Shown piece after piece: positions 25,422-35,747 of a stretch of 64,000 nt of DNA. Below the pieces are notes generated by a model. That model worked only from the letters and a program-made list of their open reading frames with translations. It searched no databases and was not told the DNA's origin. The position numbers and the translations under genes were made by a program. Numbering within the stretch: the stretch's first letter is position 1; the number at the start of each line of letters is the position of its first letter. Origin of the DNA: an uncultured Psychroserpens sp. (GTDB lineage: Bacteria; Bacteroidota; Bacteroidia; Flavobacteriales; Flavobacteriaceae); NCBI RefSeq assembly GCF_947503375.1, contig NZ_CANNDQ010000004.1:62001-126000 (forward strand). Reading direction: 5' to 3'.

Positions 25422-28400
25422 TTACATATTTCTACGGTACTGACCACCTACTTCAAATAGTGCAGATGTGATTTGACCAAGAGAGCATATCTTACATACA
25501 TCCATTAAAGCTTCAAAGATATTTTCATTATTGATAGCCCTGTGTTGTAACTCTTTCAATAATGCTTTAGTATCATTTGCTTTGTGCAAGTTTTCTAATG
25601 TTTTAATTTGAAATTGTTTTTCCTCCTCGGTAGCCCTGATTACTTCTGCAGGAATTACTGTAGGTGAGCCTTTACTACTTAAAAATGTATTAACACCTAT
25701 AATAGGAAATTGTCCGTTATGCTTTAATGTTTCATAGTATAGACTCTCCTCTTGGATTTTACTACGCTGATACATGGTTTCCATAGCGCCGAGTACACCA
25801 CCACGCTCAGTGATACGATCAAATTCCATCAAAACAGCCTCTTCAACTAAATCCGTTAATTCTTCAATAATAAATGACCCTTGAATTGGATTCTCATTTT
25901 TAGCTAAACCTAATTCTTTATTTATAATTAACTGGATTGCCATTGCACGACGAACAGACTCTTCTGTAGGTGTGGTAATGGCTTCATCGTAAGCATTAGT
26001 ATGTAATGAATTACAATTGTCATAAATGGCGTATAACGCTTGTAATGTGGTACGTATATCATTGAAATCTATTTCTTGAGCGTGAAGACTTCTACCAGAA
26101 GTTTGAATATGGTATTTCAACATTTGCGCTCTAGGATTTGCTCCATACTTATTTTTCATAGCTTTAGACCATATCTTACGGGCTACTCTACCTATGACTG
26201 CATATTCTGGATCAATCCCATTTGAGAAAAAGAACGATAAATTAGGTCCAAATTTATTGATATCCATACCTCTTGAGAGGTAATACTCAACATAAGTAAA
26301 TCCATTTGCTAATGTAAATGCAAGCTGAGAAATTGGATTTGCGCCTGCTTCAGCTATATGATATCCAGAAATAGATACCGAATAAAAGTTACGCACATTA
26401 TTTTCAATAAAGTACTCTTGCACATCACCCATTAAACGCAATGCAAATTCTGTAGAGAATATACAGGTATTTTGAGCTTGGTCTTCTTTTAATATATCTG
26501 CCTGAACCGTCCCTCGAACCTGAGCTATTGTATTCGTTTTTATTGTTTTATATACATCATCAGGTAGCACCTGATCTCCAGTAACACCTAAAAGCATGAG
26601 TCCTAGCCCATCATTTCCTTCAGGTAATTTACCATTATAGATTGGACGCTCTTTATCTTTATATATTTTATCAATTTTAGACTCAACTTCTTTTTCTAGT
26701 CCATTTGCTTTAATGTAGATCTCACATTGTTGGTCTATGGCAGCATTCATAAAAAAGCCTAATAACATAGGTGCTGGACCATTGATGGTCATACTTACCG
26801 AAGTCATCACATCAGCCAAGTTAAAACCAGAGTATAATTTTTTAGCGTCATCTAAACAACATATAGACACACCTGCATTACCTATTTTACCGTAAATATC
26901 AGGTCTGTGATCTGGATCATTTCCGTAAAGTGTAACACTATCAAATGCTGTTGATAAACGTTTAGCCGGCAAGCCCATACTTACATAATGAAAACGACGA
27001 TTGGTACGCTCTGGACCACCTTCTCCTGCAAACATACGTGCAGGATCTTCACCTGTACGTTTAAATGGATATAATCCAGAGGTATATGGAAATTCTCCAG
27101 GTACGTTTTCTTGTAGTGTCCATCTTAAAACATCGCCCCAAGCTTGATATTTTGGCAATGCAACTTTTGGAATTTGCGTATGTGACAAAGACTCGGTATG
27201 AGTCTCAATTTTAATTTCTTTATCGCGAACTTTAAATGTGTAAATCGGATTTTTATATTTATTGACTTTCTCATCCCACCCAGTAATCACTTCCCAATTG
27301 TATGGATCTAGGTTTAGTTTTACCCGATCGAATTCACCAACAAGTAATTTCAAAAAGTCTTTGTTTTCAGAAGACGCTATCGATTTTGAATCGATTCCAG
27401 CTTTATCAAGTTCTGGTGTTTTACCAACAACAGACTCTATTGTTTTATAAATCCCATAAAGTTTTTGAGCCACATCTACTTGTTCATTTACAGTTTTATC
27501 ATAAGCACGATTGTTCTCGGCAATCTCAGACAAATAACGAGTTCTTGAAGGTGGAATAACAAATATCTTTTCACTCATTTCATCTGAAATATGGAATGTA
27601 GAATTCAAGTCTGTATTTGTTTTCTCTACAAGTTTGTCCATTATGGCTTTGTAGAGTGTATTCATTCCTGGGTCGTTAAACTGAGAAGCAATTGTTCCAA
27701 AAACCGGGAGTTCTTCTTGAGGTGTATCCCAAAGGTTATTATTACGCATATATTGTTTTTTAACATCGCGTAATGCGTCTAACGAACCTCTTTTATCAAA
27801 TTTGTTAATTGCGACAAGATCAGCAAAATCAAGCATATCAATCTTTTCAAGCTGAGTTGCAGCGCCAAATTCTGGTGTCATAACATAGAGAGAAACATCA
27901 CTATGCTCAATAATTTCTGTATCGGATTGTCCTATTCCAGAAGTTTCCAGAATAATCAAGTCGAACTCAGCAGCTTTAAGCACTTCAACTGCTTCATTAA
28001 CATATTTTGATAATGCAAGATTAGATTGACGTGTTGCCAAACTACGCATGTATACTCTAGGAGAATTAATGGCATTCATACGAATTCTGTCACCTAATAA
28101 AGCACCTCCAGTTTTTCGCTTTGAAGGGTCTACAGAAATAATTCCAATTGTTTTCTCTGGAAAATCAATTAGAAATCGACGCACTAATTCGTCAACTAAA
28201 CTCGATTTACCTGCACCTCCAGTTCCTGTAATACCCAAAACTGGAGTTTTACAATCCTTGTTCTTAGAATGTATCATATCTAGAGTGGCTTTTGCCACTT
28301 TGGGAAAGTTTTCAGCAGAAGAAATAACACGTGCTATAGCCCTAGGATTCTTTTCTGGAAGCATATCAAGTTCACCATTTAGAGCATCTCCAATTGCAAA

Positions 28401-28832
28401 ATCAGATTTTTGCACCAAATCGTTTATCATTCCTTGTAATCCCATTTCTCGTCCATCATCTGGAGAATAGATACGATCAATACCGTAATCCATAAGTTCT
28501 TTTATCTCAGATGGCAAGATAACTCCTCCTCCTCCTCCAAAAATCTTGATGTGTCCAGCGCCTTTTTCTTCGAGTAAATCATGCATGTATTTGAAATACT
28601 CATTATGGCCACCTTGGTATGAAGTTAAGCAAATGGCATTTACGTCTTCTTGAATAGCAGTATTCACGACCTCCTCGACACTACGATCATGACCTAAGTG
28701 AATCACTTCTACACCAGTAGCTTGGATGATTCTACGCATGATATTGATAGAGGCATCGTGACCATCAAATAATGATGCTGCTGTTACAATTCTAACTTTA
28801 TGTTTCGGGTTATATGGTGCGACTTGCTTCAT
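25422..28832 (-). CDS. icmF: Fused isobutyryl-CoA mutase (IcmF-type, B12-dependent)
   Basis: An 1136-residue protein with the three-part IcmF order. The N-terminal cobalamin domain has the B12 ligand motif [10 protein letters not shown] (His25). The MeaB-like GTPase chaperone has Walker [13 protein letters not shown] at about 200-211 and NKFD for guanine. The C-terminal mutase barrel begins around residue 540 ([20 protein letters not shown]). The Phe in YPFKR matches isobutyryl-type rather than methylmalonyl-type enzymes (YPT/YPxMY), from memory. It would interconvert isobutyryl- and butyryl-CoA, or similar branched acyl-CoAs, in the cytoplasm. Single gene. Confidence 0.92.
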   Translation of the reverse strand: MKQVAPYNPKHKVRIVTAASLFDGHDASINIMRRIIQATGVEVIHLGHDRSVEEVVNTAIQEDVNAICLTSYQGGHNEYFKYMHDLLEEKGAGHIKIFGGGGGVILPSEIKELMDYGIDRIYSPDDGREMGLQGMINDLVQKSDFAIGDALNGELDMLPEKNPRAIARVISSAENFPKVAKATLDMIHSKNKDCKTPVLGITGTGGAGKSSLVDELVRRFLIDFPEKTIGIISVDPSKRKTGGALLGDRIRMNAINSPRVYMRSLATRQSNLALSKYVNEAVEVLKAAEFDLIILETSGIGQSDTEIIEHSDVSLYVMTPEFGAATQLEKIDMLDFADLVAINKFDKRGSLDALRDVKKQYMRNNNLWDTPQEELPVFGTIASQFNDPGMNTLYKAIMDKLVEKTNTDLNSTFHISDEMSEKIFVIPPSRTRYLSEIAENNRAYDKTVNEQVDVAQKLYGIYKTIESVVGKTPELDKAGIDSKSIASSENKDFLKLLVGEFDRVKLNLDPYNWEVITGWDEKVNKYKNPIYTFKVRDKEIKIETHTESLSHTQIPKVALPKYQAWGDVLRWTLQENVPGEFPYTSGLYPFKRTGEDPARMFAGEGGPERTNRRFHYVSMGLPAKRLSTAFDSVTLYGNDPDHRPDIYGKIGNAGVSICCLDDAKKLYSGFNLADVMTSVSMTINGPAPMLLGFFMNAAIDQQCEIYIKANGLEKEVESKIDKIYKDKERPIYNGKLPEGNDGLGLMLLGVTGDQVLPDDVYKTIKTNTIAQVRGTVQADILKEDQAQNTCIFSTEFALRLMGDVQEYFIENNVRNFYSVSISGYHIAEAGANPISQLAFTLANGFTYVEYYLSRGMDINKFGPNLSFFFSNGIDPEYAVIGRVARKIWSKAMKNKYGANPRAQMLKYHIQTSGRSLHAQEIDFNDIRTTLQALYAIYDNCNSLHTNAYDEAITTPTEESVRRAMAIQLIINKELGLAKNENPIQGSFIIEELTDLVEEAVLMEFDRITERGGVLGAMETMYQRSKIQEESLYYETLKHNGQFPIIGVNTFLSSKGSPTVIPAEVIRATEEEKQFQIKTLENLHKANDTKALLKELQHRAINNENIFEALMDVCKICSLGQITSALFEVGGQYRRNM

Positions 28833-29038
28833 TCGTAATTTTATGAGAATTTAGTGGCACAAATTTACGGAATTTTCAAAAGAAGAGCTGTATGATTTAG
28901 AATAGTTTAATAGTTAATTATGGCTTCCATTAAAAGTGTGACTTGTTTCGAATAATAGGGTCTTAGATATTTGCACTTGGCTTTTAAACTTTTTTCATAA
29001 GTAAATATTTATATTTGTCACTATTAAAACCTTAAATC

Positions 29039-29746
29039 ATGATACGTAAACTATTAACCTTCGTCCTTATTTTTAACCTCACTGCTTGCGCAGAATTACA
29101 AAGCGTTGTTGATCAGCTTCCACAAGGTGGAGGTGTTTTGAGTAATGCTGATATAGCTTCTGGTTTAAGACAAGCCTTAGATCTTGGTATTGATAAGCAA
29201 GTAAGTAAACTGACTCAGAAAGATGGGTTTTTTAAAAACGAATTGGTAAAAATCTTACTTCCAGATGAGTTACAAAAAGTAGACAAAGGACTTAGAGATA
29301 TAGGCCTAGATAATCTTGCAGACGAAGGATTAAAAGTATTAAATCGTGCTGCTGAAGACGCTGTAAAAGAAGCAACACCGATTTTCATTAATGCAGTTAA
29401 AGATATTACATTCAATGATGCTAAGAACATTTTACTTGGCGATGACAATGCAGCTACTCAATACCTAACAAGTAGAACACAAACAGAGTTATATAATAAA
29501 TTCAAGCCTGTAATAAATAATTCGTTTTCTAAAGTAGGTGCAGATCAAATTTGGGCTAACCTTATCAATAAATACAATGCAATTCCATTTACCAACAATG
29601 TAAATCCTGATCTAACTGATTATGTTACAGGTGAAGCTTTAAAAGGGGTTTATACTATGATTGCTGTTGAGGAAAAAGAGATTAGAAATAAAGTATCATC
29701 TAGAACTACAGATTTACTTCGTAAAGTATTTGCATTACAAGATTAA
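29039..29746 (+). CDS. DUF4197 family lipoprotein
   Basis: A 235-residue protein with a lipoprotein signal (LLTFVLIFNLTAC). The rest is helical and fits DUF4197: IASGLRQALDLGIDKQVSKL, KILLPDELQKVDKGLRDIGL, FNDAKNILLGDDNAATQYL and the ending RNKVSSRTTDLLRKVFALQD. The family is common in Proteobacteria and Bacteroidota and has no known function. A TATATTTG -7 box sits at 29010-29017, 22 bases before the ATG. Likely a single-gene transcript. Confidence 0.87.
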   Translation: MIRKLLTFVLIFNLTACAELQSVVDQLPQGGGVLSNADIASGLRQALDLGIDKQVSKLTQKDGFFKNELVKILLPDELQKVDKGLRDIGLDNLADEGLKVLNRAAEDAVKEATPIFINAVKDITFNDAKNILLGDDNAATQYLTSRTQTELYNKFKPVINNSFSKVGADQIWANLINKYNAIPFTNNVNPDLTDYVTGEALKGVYTMIAVEEKEIRNKVSSRTTDLLRKVFALQD

Positions 29747-29800
29747 TAATACTTAATGTAAAGCTAATATTTACGTAACATTGATGTAAATACTTTATAG

Positions 29801-29898
29801 CATATTTGTAATGTTAGCAAAAGTAATTTACTCTTCACTTTATTTGAATTAGAAAAGTTAGTAAGAAAATCGGTCTACAAATTGAGATCGATTTTTTT
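29801..29898 (+). ncRNA. Candidate small RNA with its own promoter and terminator
   Basis: TTG at 29781, 17 bases, then CATATTTG (29801-29808, one base off consensus) predicts a start near 29815. A good terminator follows at 29866-29898 (AAAATCGGTCT with AGATCGATTTT, then eight Ts). The roughly 85-base product would lie between DUF4197 and the small-protein pair. Alternatively the terminator simply serves DUF4197, 120 bases upstream. Confidence 0.3.
29866..29898 (+). terminator. Rho-independent terminator
   Basis: An 11-base-pair stem (one G-U pair) with loop ACAAATTG, followed by a long T-run. It ends the DUF4197 transcript or the candidate small RNA. Confidence 0.75.
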
Positions 29899-29972
29899 TA
29901 TTCACAATCTATATCATTAAGTTGCTGCTTTCTAATATTTTAAATATATTTAATGTCACAACCATTGTAGTA

Positions 29973-30173
29973 ATGAAAAATCTAAACGAATTAAAAAGTC
30001 ACCAACTCAAACTACAAGCACGTTATAAACAACTTATTGAACAAGCCTACAATTTCCGTCAAACTGATTCAGCATTTAGTGATATTTCTGAATACAAGGC
30101 TATAAAACTCTTACATAAACTCAATAAGCTAAAGTTCTTGGATAGAGATTTTTCTAAAATCTCTTGTAATTAA
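29973..30173 (+). CDS. Small Lacal_2735-like protein, paralogue 1
   Basis: 66 residues, starting at the ATG at 29973; upstream in-frame ATGs would add an unlikely hydrophobic leader. The core ARYKQLIEQAYNFRQTDS, followed by LLHKLNKLK, is a charged two-helix unit resembling the short Lacal_2735 family of Flavobacteriia. There the pattern is also 'KYxxLLEEAYxLxxTxRxxSD'. The same pattern recurs in the next gene, so these are tandem paralogues. No function is known; an adaptor or nucleic-acid role is only a guess. Confidence 0.55.
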   Translation: MKNLNELKSHQLKLQARYKQLIEQAYNFRQTDSAFSDISEYKAIKLLHKLNKLKFLDRDFSKISCN

Positions 30174-30244
30174 TTTTTACATAAATTTAACTTTAAGCTG
30201 CATCTGTACCTTGTTTTATGGTCGTATATAAAATAAAACAAGTC

Positions 30245-30472
30245 ATGAGTCGTCATTTTTGTAGAATAGGACATGTAAGTCTTAGCCATAAAAGTTTACT
30301 TAATCTTGGTGAGCTAGAGCACAAATATTATCATTTTATTGAAGAAGCTTATAATGTGATGCAAACAGATGCTAGCTTGAGTGATTTTTTATATCATGAA
30401 GCTTCAAAAATAAAGAAGCGCATACGTAATCTTAAAACTTCAAAAGCTAAAGGTCGTCACGTAAAGTTCTAA
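30245..30472 (+). CDS. Small Lacal_2735-like protein, paralogue 2
   Basis: 75 residues from the ATG at 30245 (an ATG at 30218 is possible). The core KYYHFIEEAYNVMQTDASLS, then KIKKRIRNLK, aligns without gaps to the preceding small protein (IEQAYNFRQTDSAFSD). The C-terminus is basic (KAKGRHVKF). The last 26 bases overlap the 3' end of the convergent metal-receptor gene. Function unknown. Confidence 0.55.
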   Translation: MSRHFCRIGHVSLSHKSLLNLGELEHKYYHFIEEAYNVMQTDASLSDFLYHEASKIKKRIRNLKTSKAKGRHVKF

Positions 30473-31229
30473 AATAATCAAACACTTTCAAAAGTCGAGA
30501 GCCATACCAAGAAAATGCTTCGCCATCAACAATTTTAATTATTGTATTTGGGAATAATGGCTTTAATATTTTTACATCTTTTTCCTTAAAAGGATAAGGT
30601 TCACTGGACAACAATATCATTTCTGGTTTTAGCTGTTTTAGTTGTGATAATTCAATTTCAGGATAACGATTGTCATTTTTATAACAGTTTTCAAAATTAT
30701 TTATCGTCAACATTTCATTAATAAATGTATTCTTTGCTGCTACCATCCATGGATTTTTCCATATAAAATAAGTTACTTTTAATTTTTGAGATCCTTCAAT
30801 ATGCTTTGCGAAAGCTTTTTGTTTAGCCTTTATAGAAGCTACCATAGATACAGATGCTTTTGTTTTGTTAAACAGTTTGCCATACATAAGTATTAATTGC
30901 AAGCTATCTGTTATAGTATATACATCACTAATATGAACTGGAGCAATAGCTTGTAATTTACCAATCATATCTTTTGTGTTCTCTTCTTTATTACAAAGTA
31001 TGATGTCTGGCTTGAGTGCTTTTATCTTTTCAAAATGTACTTGTTTTGTACCTCCTACTATGGCCTTTTTTTGTTTATAATGAACTGGATGTACACAAAA
31101 CTTTGTTATACCTACAATTTCATTTTCTAAGCCAAGATCATGTAACAGCTCGGTTTGTGAAGGCACAAGCGATACAATACGTTTAGGTATTTGCGTTAGC
31201 GATATGATTCTGTTAAGTTGATCTTTCAA
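30447..31229 (-). CDS. Helical-backbone metal receptor (BtuF/FepB-like) without signal peptide
   Basis: A 260-residue protein of the class III periplasmic-binding fold. It has the RIVSLVPSQTELLHDLGLEN opening, VGGTKQVHFEKIKALKPDII, and a C-terminal lobe with ILLSSEPYPFKEKD. These proteins normally deliver cobalamin or siderophores to ABC importers. Here no signal peptide or lipobox precedes the domain, so as written the protein is cytoplasmic, and no BtuCD-like genes are adjacent. It follows bshC by 7 bases on the same strand, suggesting cotranscription. Confidence 0.8.
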   Translation of the reverse strand: MKDQLNRIISLTQIPKRIVSLVPSQTELLHDLGLENEIVGITKFCVHPVHYKQKKAIVGGTKQVHFEKIKALKPDIILCNKEENTKDMIGKLQAIAPVHISDVYTITDSLQLILMYGKLFNKTKASVSMVASIKAKQKAFAKHIEGSQKLKVTYFIWKNPWMVAAKNTFINEMLTINNFENCYKNDNRYPEIELSQLKQLKPEMILLSSEPYPFKEKDVKILKPLFPNTIIKIVDGEAFSWYGSRLLKVFDYFRTLRDDL

Positions 31230-31236
31230 AAGAAAA

Positions 31237-32838
31237 TTATACCGTTATGATAGAAAATTTATTTTCTAGCGGATTGAGATCATCGATTAACTTAGATATG
31301 AGCTCTATACCATGCTCTAAATAAAATTCTGAAAAATTCATTTTGCGTTCTTGCAAGCTTTGATTTGGAAATAAGTCATTTTGAATCAAAATGATACGAT
31401 CTAAATGGTCTTTTAACTTACGCTTCTGTGCTTTGAGTAGTCGCTTTTCTAAATGTTCTAACCCTTTTATTTGTTTTCGTTCTTGGGCAGAAACCGCGCC
31501 TGTAAATGAAGCATCGGTTTTTTCAGCTAAATGATACAAGCCTTTAAATTGTTGTGCTAAGTAAGTTTTTTGTTCAGAAAAGTCAATCTTGATTTCTGAT
31601 ATTTTTTTGGTGACCTTGGTTTTTAATTCTGCTTGTTCTAAAAATAAATCTGAAATTGGAACTTCTAAATTTTCTAGCTTTTGTTTCTGTTTTTCAGTAA
31701 TTAAAAGTACCGAATTACGTAATAATAGCATTGGATACGTAACACCTTGCGCATCAAAATTAGATCTCAATTGAAGCCAATACGCCAGTTCTCCTCCTCC
31801 ACCTATATAGCATAAGTTTGGTAAAATGACTTCTTGATATAGCGGTCTCATAATCACATTTGGAGAAAATCGTTCTGGCTTCTCAATTAGATGTTGTGTT
31901 ATTTCACTTTTACTCCATTTAATATTAGTATTGTTAACGTAAAACGTACCATCTTTTTCTATAATACGCTCACGTATACCTTCTTTATTATAAAAAAGAT
32001 TAATTTTTCTAGGATTCACCTGAATTTTATAATTTCCATCTAACGCATTTAGTTGCTTGTTTGCTTGGGTTACTTTATCAAATGAAGTTTGTTTGTATAA
32101 TTCATTCTTTAGGTAAGGTATGAAAAGACGCTTTAAATCAGCATTATCTCCATCTACAATGACCAAGCCATGATCTTTAAACAATTCATTCACCAAATAA
32201 TGCATAGCTTGCGTAAGATTATCGTGTGATAAATAGGCATTTTCAAACAAGCTTTTCAATTGAGTGGCATGAATAGAGGTATCTAACTGACTGCTAAAGA
32301 CCTTAAAAACTTCGTCTAGACCTTTTAAGTTCAATGCTCCAACTGCACCAGAGGCTTCTCGATTCCATTGTACCTTTTTACCCTTAAAATTAAAAAAGTT
32401 GATCTCTTCAAAATCGTGATCTTCAGAAGCCATCCAATATATTGGAACAAAATTATATTTTGGGTACTTAATCTTTAGCTTTTTGCATAAATTGAGTGTA
32501 GAGATGACTTTGTAGAAAAAATATAATGGTCCAGTAAACAAATTCAATTGATGACCAGTAACTACTGTAAATGTATTGTTATCATTTAAAAGATTAATAT
32601 GTGTTTGGGTAGCTTCAGAAATCAGAAAATTTTTGTACTGCTCATTTAAGTTATCTACTAAAACTGCTCTTGTTACACGATCGAAGTTCTTTTGCTTTTC
32701 ATCTATTTGTGCTTTAAAAGCATTTAGGTTAGGAAAGCGATTGTAAAATGGTTTTAAAGCTTCTTTTTCATCTAGATAATCACATATTAAGGAAGAAAAA
32801 TAGTTAGTTTCTCTAAACGATATATAGTCGGTTGGCAT
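31237..32838 (-). CDS. bshC: Bacillithiol biosynthesis cysteine-adding enzyme BshC
   Basis: A 533-residue protein with BshC landmarks: the start ISFRETNYFSSLICDYL, VVTGHQLNLFTGPLYFFYKV, PIYWMASEDHDFEEINFF, and LPNLCYIGGGGELAYWLQL. The C-terminal coiled coil (residues about 380-490) is typical. BshC joins cysteine to GlcN-malate to make bacillithiol, the low-molecular-weight thiol that many Bacteroidota use instead of glutathione. It acts in the cytoplasm. The metal-receptor gene follows 7 bases later. bshA and bshB are not in the window. Confidence 0.93.
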   Translation of the reverse strand: MPTDYISFRETNYFSSLICDYLDEKEALKPFYNRFPNLNAFKAQIDEKQKNFDRVTRAVLVDNLNEQYKNFLISEATQTHINLLNDNNTFTVVTGHQLNLFTGPLYFFYKVISTLNLCKKLKIKYPKYNFVPIYWMASEDHDFEEINFFNFKGKKVQWNREASGAVGALNLKGLDEVFKVFSSQLDTSIHATQLKSLFENAYLSHDNLTQAMHYLVNELFKDHGLVIVDGDNADLKRLFIPYLKNELYKQTSFDKVTQANKQLNALDGNYKIQVNPRKINLFYNKEGIRERIIEKDGTFYVNNTNIKWSKSEITQHLIEKPERFSPNVIMRPLYQEVILPNLCYIGGGGELAYWLQLRSNFDAQGVTYPMLLLRNSVLLITEKQKQKLENLEVPISDLFLEQAELKTKVTKKISEIKIDFSEQKTYLAQQFKGLYHLAEKTDASFTGAVSAQERKQIKGLEHLEKRLLKAQKRKLKDHLDRIILIQNDLFPNQSLQERKMNFSEFYLEHGIELISKLIDDLNPLENKFSIITV

Positions 32839-32991
32839 AAATACAATTCTATTGAGTTGTAAATATACAGTTATTCCTATTTCTTGTTTCTAAAAATTAC
32901 GTTAAGAGTTTTATCCTAAAAAGTTTATAAACTAAAAAATTATGACACTTAATTGATTACATTCGTAGCTATAAAACGGTAATACAGACTG

Positions 32992-33528
32992 ATGAATCCT
33001 ATTGATATTCTAGTCAAAGATCTAAACGAAAATGACTTATGGAGCAAACAAATTTTACTTCATAGAAAAGACTACCTTAAAGTAAATGCCAGTATTGATA
33101 CCAACTTGTACTTAGTTGTTTCTGGTAGTTTGCGAATTTTTGTAATCGACTCAAATGAAGAACATACCATTCGATTTGGTTATAAGAATAATATTATTGC
33201 AGCTTTAGATTCATTCATAAGTGAAAGTCCCTCAGACCTATATATACAAGCCCTCAAGCATACCACTTTAAAGGTTGTCGAAAAATCTAAATTAATGAGT
33301 TATTTTTCGTCTTCTCCTGAACGTTTAAACTTATGGCGAATTATTTTGGAGAATTTTGCACTTCAACAAATGGAACGAGAACGAGACATCTTAACCAACT
33401 CACCTTTGGAACGCTATGAACGCGTTTTAAAACGAAGTCCGCAATTGTTTCAAGAAATACCTAACAAATATATAGCGTCCTATCTTAGGATGACTCCTGA
33501 AACACTCTCAAGAATTAAAAAATCTTAA
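32992..33528 (+). CDS. Crp/Fnr family transcriptional regulator
   Basis: A 178-residue regulator. A cyclic-nucleotide-binding-like sensor barrel (LYLVVSGSLRIFVIDSNEEH, then TIRFGYKNNII) is followed by the dimer helix (ILENFALQQMERERDIL) and a short C-terminal helix-turn-helix (IPNKYIASYLRMTPETLSRI). The chain ends right after the recognition helix, as is common for this short flavobacterial group. No Cys cluster for an iron-sulfur centre is present. A DinB gene follows 54 bases downstream and may be its partner or target. Confidence 0.85.
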   Translation: MNPIDILVKDLNENDLWSKQILLHRKDYLKVNASIDTNLYLVVSGSLRIFVIDSNEEHTIRFGYKNNIIAALDSFISESPSDLYIQALKHTTLKVVEKSKLMSYFSSSPERLNLWRIILENFALQQMERERDILTNSPLERYERVLKRSPQLFQEIPNKYIASYLRMTPETLSRIKKS

Positions 33529-33582
33529 TTTCAATCAATTTTTTTACTACTGAAAATCATCAATTTTGTAAAAAATAAAGTA

Positions 33583-34143
33583 ATGACTATAGCAACTACT
33601 AATCTACTTCAAAATTTAATTGAAAGAACACATCAAAATTTAAATGAAGCTGAAAAGTACTATCAACTTTCAATAGAGCTTCTCAACTATAAACCACATT
33701 TAGATTCTTGGAGTATTTTAGAATGTTTAGAACACTTAAATTTATATGGAGACTTTTATCTTAGAGAGATCGAACAACAAATGAAAAATTCAAGAAAAGC
33801 GCCTTCTTCACATTTTAAACCTGGTTTACTAGGGAATTATTTTGCAAAACTAATGTTACCGCAAGAAGGGATGAAGAAAATGAAGACCTTCAAAGACAAA
33901 AACCCTATTAATAGTCGTTTAGATAAAAACACAATCGAACGCTTTATCAATCAGCAGCAACAAACCCTAGAGTTGTTGAATATTGCTAAAACAAAAAACT
34001 TGAATAACGTAAAGACTGGTATTACTATTTCCAGATGGATTCGCTTAAAGCTAGGAGACACCTTTAGAGTAGTCGTCTACCACAATGACAGGCATATTGC
34101 ACAATGCAATGCAATACTGAATAACAAAAAAAGCTTGAATTAA
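33583..34143 (+). CDS. DinB family protein
   Basis: A 186-residue four-helix bundle. Visible elements are LDSWSILECLEHLNLYGDFY with a metal-type His after the Trp-Ser-Ile-hydrophobic turn, and the C-terminal VVYHNDRHIAQCNAIL with further His residues. These are the usual DinB_2 positions for a divalent metal. No signal peptide, so it is cytoplasmic. Such proteins often act as thiol-dependent S-transferases or stress proteins; bshC nearby makes bacillithiol dependence a plausible but untested idea. Its stop is 3 bases from the convergent guaB gene. Confidence 0.82.
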   Translation: MTIATTNLLQNLIERTHQNLNEAEKYYQLSIELLNYKPHLDSWSILECLEHLNLYGDFYLREIEQQMKNSRKAPSSHFKPGLLGNYFAKLMLPQEGMKKMKTFKDKNPINSRLDKNTIERFINQQQQTLELLNIAKTKNLNNVKTGITISRWIRLKLGDTFRVVVYHNDRHIAQCNAILNNKKSLN

Positions 34144-34145
34144 TC

Positions 34146-35618
34146 TTATCTAGAATAATTAGGAGCCTCTTTAGTTATGGTTACATCGTGAGGATGGCTT
34201 TCATTAATTCCAGAAGCAGTAATTTTCACAAAGCGACCTGAATTTTTTAAGGTTTCAATATTCTTAGCACCACAATATCCCATTCCTGCCCGTAAGCCAC
34301 CAATAAACTGATGAATGCTCTCAACCAATTCTCCTTTGTATGGTACACGACCTACAATACCTTCAGGTACCAGTTTTTTAATATCATCTTCAACATCTTG
34401 AAAGTAGCGATCTTTGCTACCTTGCTTCATCGCTTCAACAGAACCCATACCACGATACGACTTAAACTTTCGCCCCTCATAAATTATAGTCTCTCCAGGA
34501 CTTTCTTTAGTACCAGCTAAAAGTGAACCCAGCATCACACTATCTGCACCTGCAGCAATAGCTTTGGGGATATCTCCTGTGTATCTAATACCTCCATCAG
34601 CTATTACTGGAACTCCAGTTCCTTTAATAGCAGCAGCAACTTCAAGCACTGCAGAAAATTGAGGAAATCCAACACCAGCAACAACTCGCGTTGTACAAAT
34701 AGAGCCAGGACCTATACCAACTTTAACTGCATCTGCACCTGCATCTACTAAATATTTTGCAGCCTCTCCTGTCGCAATATTACCTACGATTACTTCTAAT
34801 GTTGGAAACTTTTCTTTGATGGCTTTCAAAACCATAACCACCCCTTTTGTATGGCCATGAGCTGTATCAATGATTACAGCATCTACACCAGCTTTCACTA
34901 AAGCTGAAGCTCTTTCTACGGCATCACCAGTAACACCAATTGCAGCAGCAACTCGTAATCTACCATAAGAATCCTTATTAGCATTTGGTTTTTGTGTTAC
35001 TTTAGTAATGTCTCTAAATGTGATGAGTCCTACCAATTTGTAATTATCATCAACAATTAGTAGTTTTTCAATTTTGTTTTGCTGAAGAATCTTTTCTGCA
35101 TCTTTCAACGAAGTCCCTTTTGCAGAAGTAACTAGATTTTCAGAAGTCATCACCTCAACAATTGGTCTATCGTTTTCATGTTCGAATCGCAAATCACGAT
35201 TGGTCACAATACCTTTCAATGTACCGTTATCATCAACAATTGGAATACCTCCTATTTTATGTTCAGCCATGTTAAGCTTAGCATCTGCTACTTTAGCTGT
35301 TAATGGTAATGTAACAGGATCTATGATCATACCACTTTCTGCACGCTTGACCTTACGTACTTTTTCAGCCTGTTGCTCAATGGTCATGTTCTTGTGAAGT
35401 ACTCCTATTCCTCCTTCTTGCGCCATAGCAATGGCCATTTTACTTTCTGTAACTGTATCCATAGCTGCAGAAACAACTGGGATATTAATCGTTATGTTAC
35501 GTGTGAATTTGGTTTGAATGTTTACTTCACGTGGTAGAACTTCAGAAAATGCTGGAACTAAGAGTACGTCATCATAAGTTAGACCTTCTCCAACAATTTT
35601 ATTTTCGTGTGCTGTCAT
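34146..35618 (-). CDS. guaB: IMP dehydrogenase
   Basis: A 490-residue (beta/alpha)8 enzyme with an inserted CBS pair at about residues 95-210. Diagnostic: the start [20 protein letters not shown], the catalytic loop [17 protein letters not shown] with its Cys, the mobile-flap region [10 protein letters not shown], and the final [13 protein letters not shown]. It oxidises IMP to XMP with NAD+, the first committed step of GMP synthesis, in the cytoplasm. A TAGATTTG -7 box lies at 35652-35645, giving a short leader. Confidence 0.97.
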   Translation of the reverse strand: MTAHENKIVGEGLTYDDVLLVPAFSEVLPREVNIQTKFTRNITINIPVVSAAMDTVTESKMAIAMAQEGGIGVLHKNMTIEQQAEKVRKVKRAESGMIIDPVTLPLTAKVADAKLNMAEHKIGGIPIVDDNGTLKGIVTNRDLRFEHENDRPIVEVMTSENLVTSAKGTSLKDAEKILQQNKIEKLLIVDDNYKLVGLITFRDITKVTQKPNANKDSYGRLRVAAAIGVTGDAVERASALVKAGVDAVIIDTAHGHTKGVVMVLKAIKEKFPTLEVIVGNIATGEAAKYLVDAGADAVKVGIGPGSICTTRVVAGVGFPQFSAVLEVAAAIKGTGVPVIADGGIRYTGDIPKAIAAGADSVMLGSLLAGTKESPGETIIYEGRKFKSYRGMGSVEAMKQGSKDRYFQDVEDDIKKLVPEGIVGRVPYKGELVESIHQFIGGLRAGMGYCGAKNIETLKNSGRFVKITASGINESHPHDVTITKEAPNYSR

Positions 35619-35644
35619 GATGCAATTACGGTTATAATTGCATG

Positions 35645-35652
35645 CAAATCTA
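35645..35652 (-). promoter_or_regulatory. -7 element of the guaB promoter
   Basis: TAGATTTG on the minus strand, an exact TAnnTTTG match, 26 bases upstream of the guaB ATG. The -33 TTG is not clear. Confidence 0.5.
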
Positions 35653-35747
35653 CGTATTTTTTCCCATTATAATTAATTTAAATCAGGAATAGTACAAAGC
35701 GTATTAAATGTGGGATGGAAGCCAAAAGATTTTAAATCTATTTGTGG

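Noticed and set aside
34311..34520. Open frames antisense to guaB, and similar antisense frames over icmF, dnaJ, pyrD and dcp
   Set aside because: They are shadows of strongly recognised genes and carry no domain or signal features of their own.
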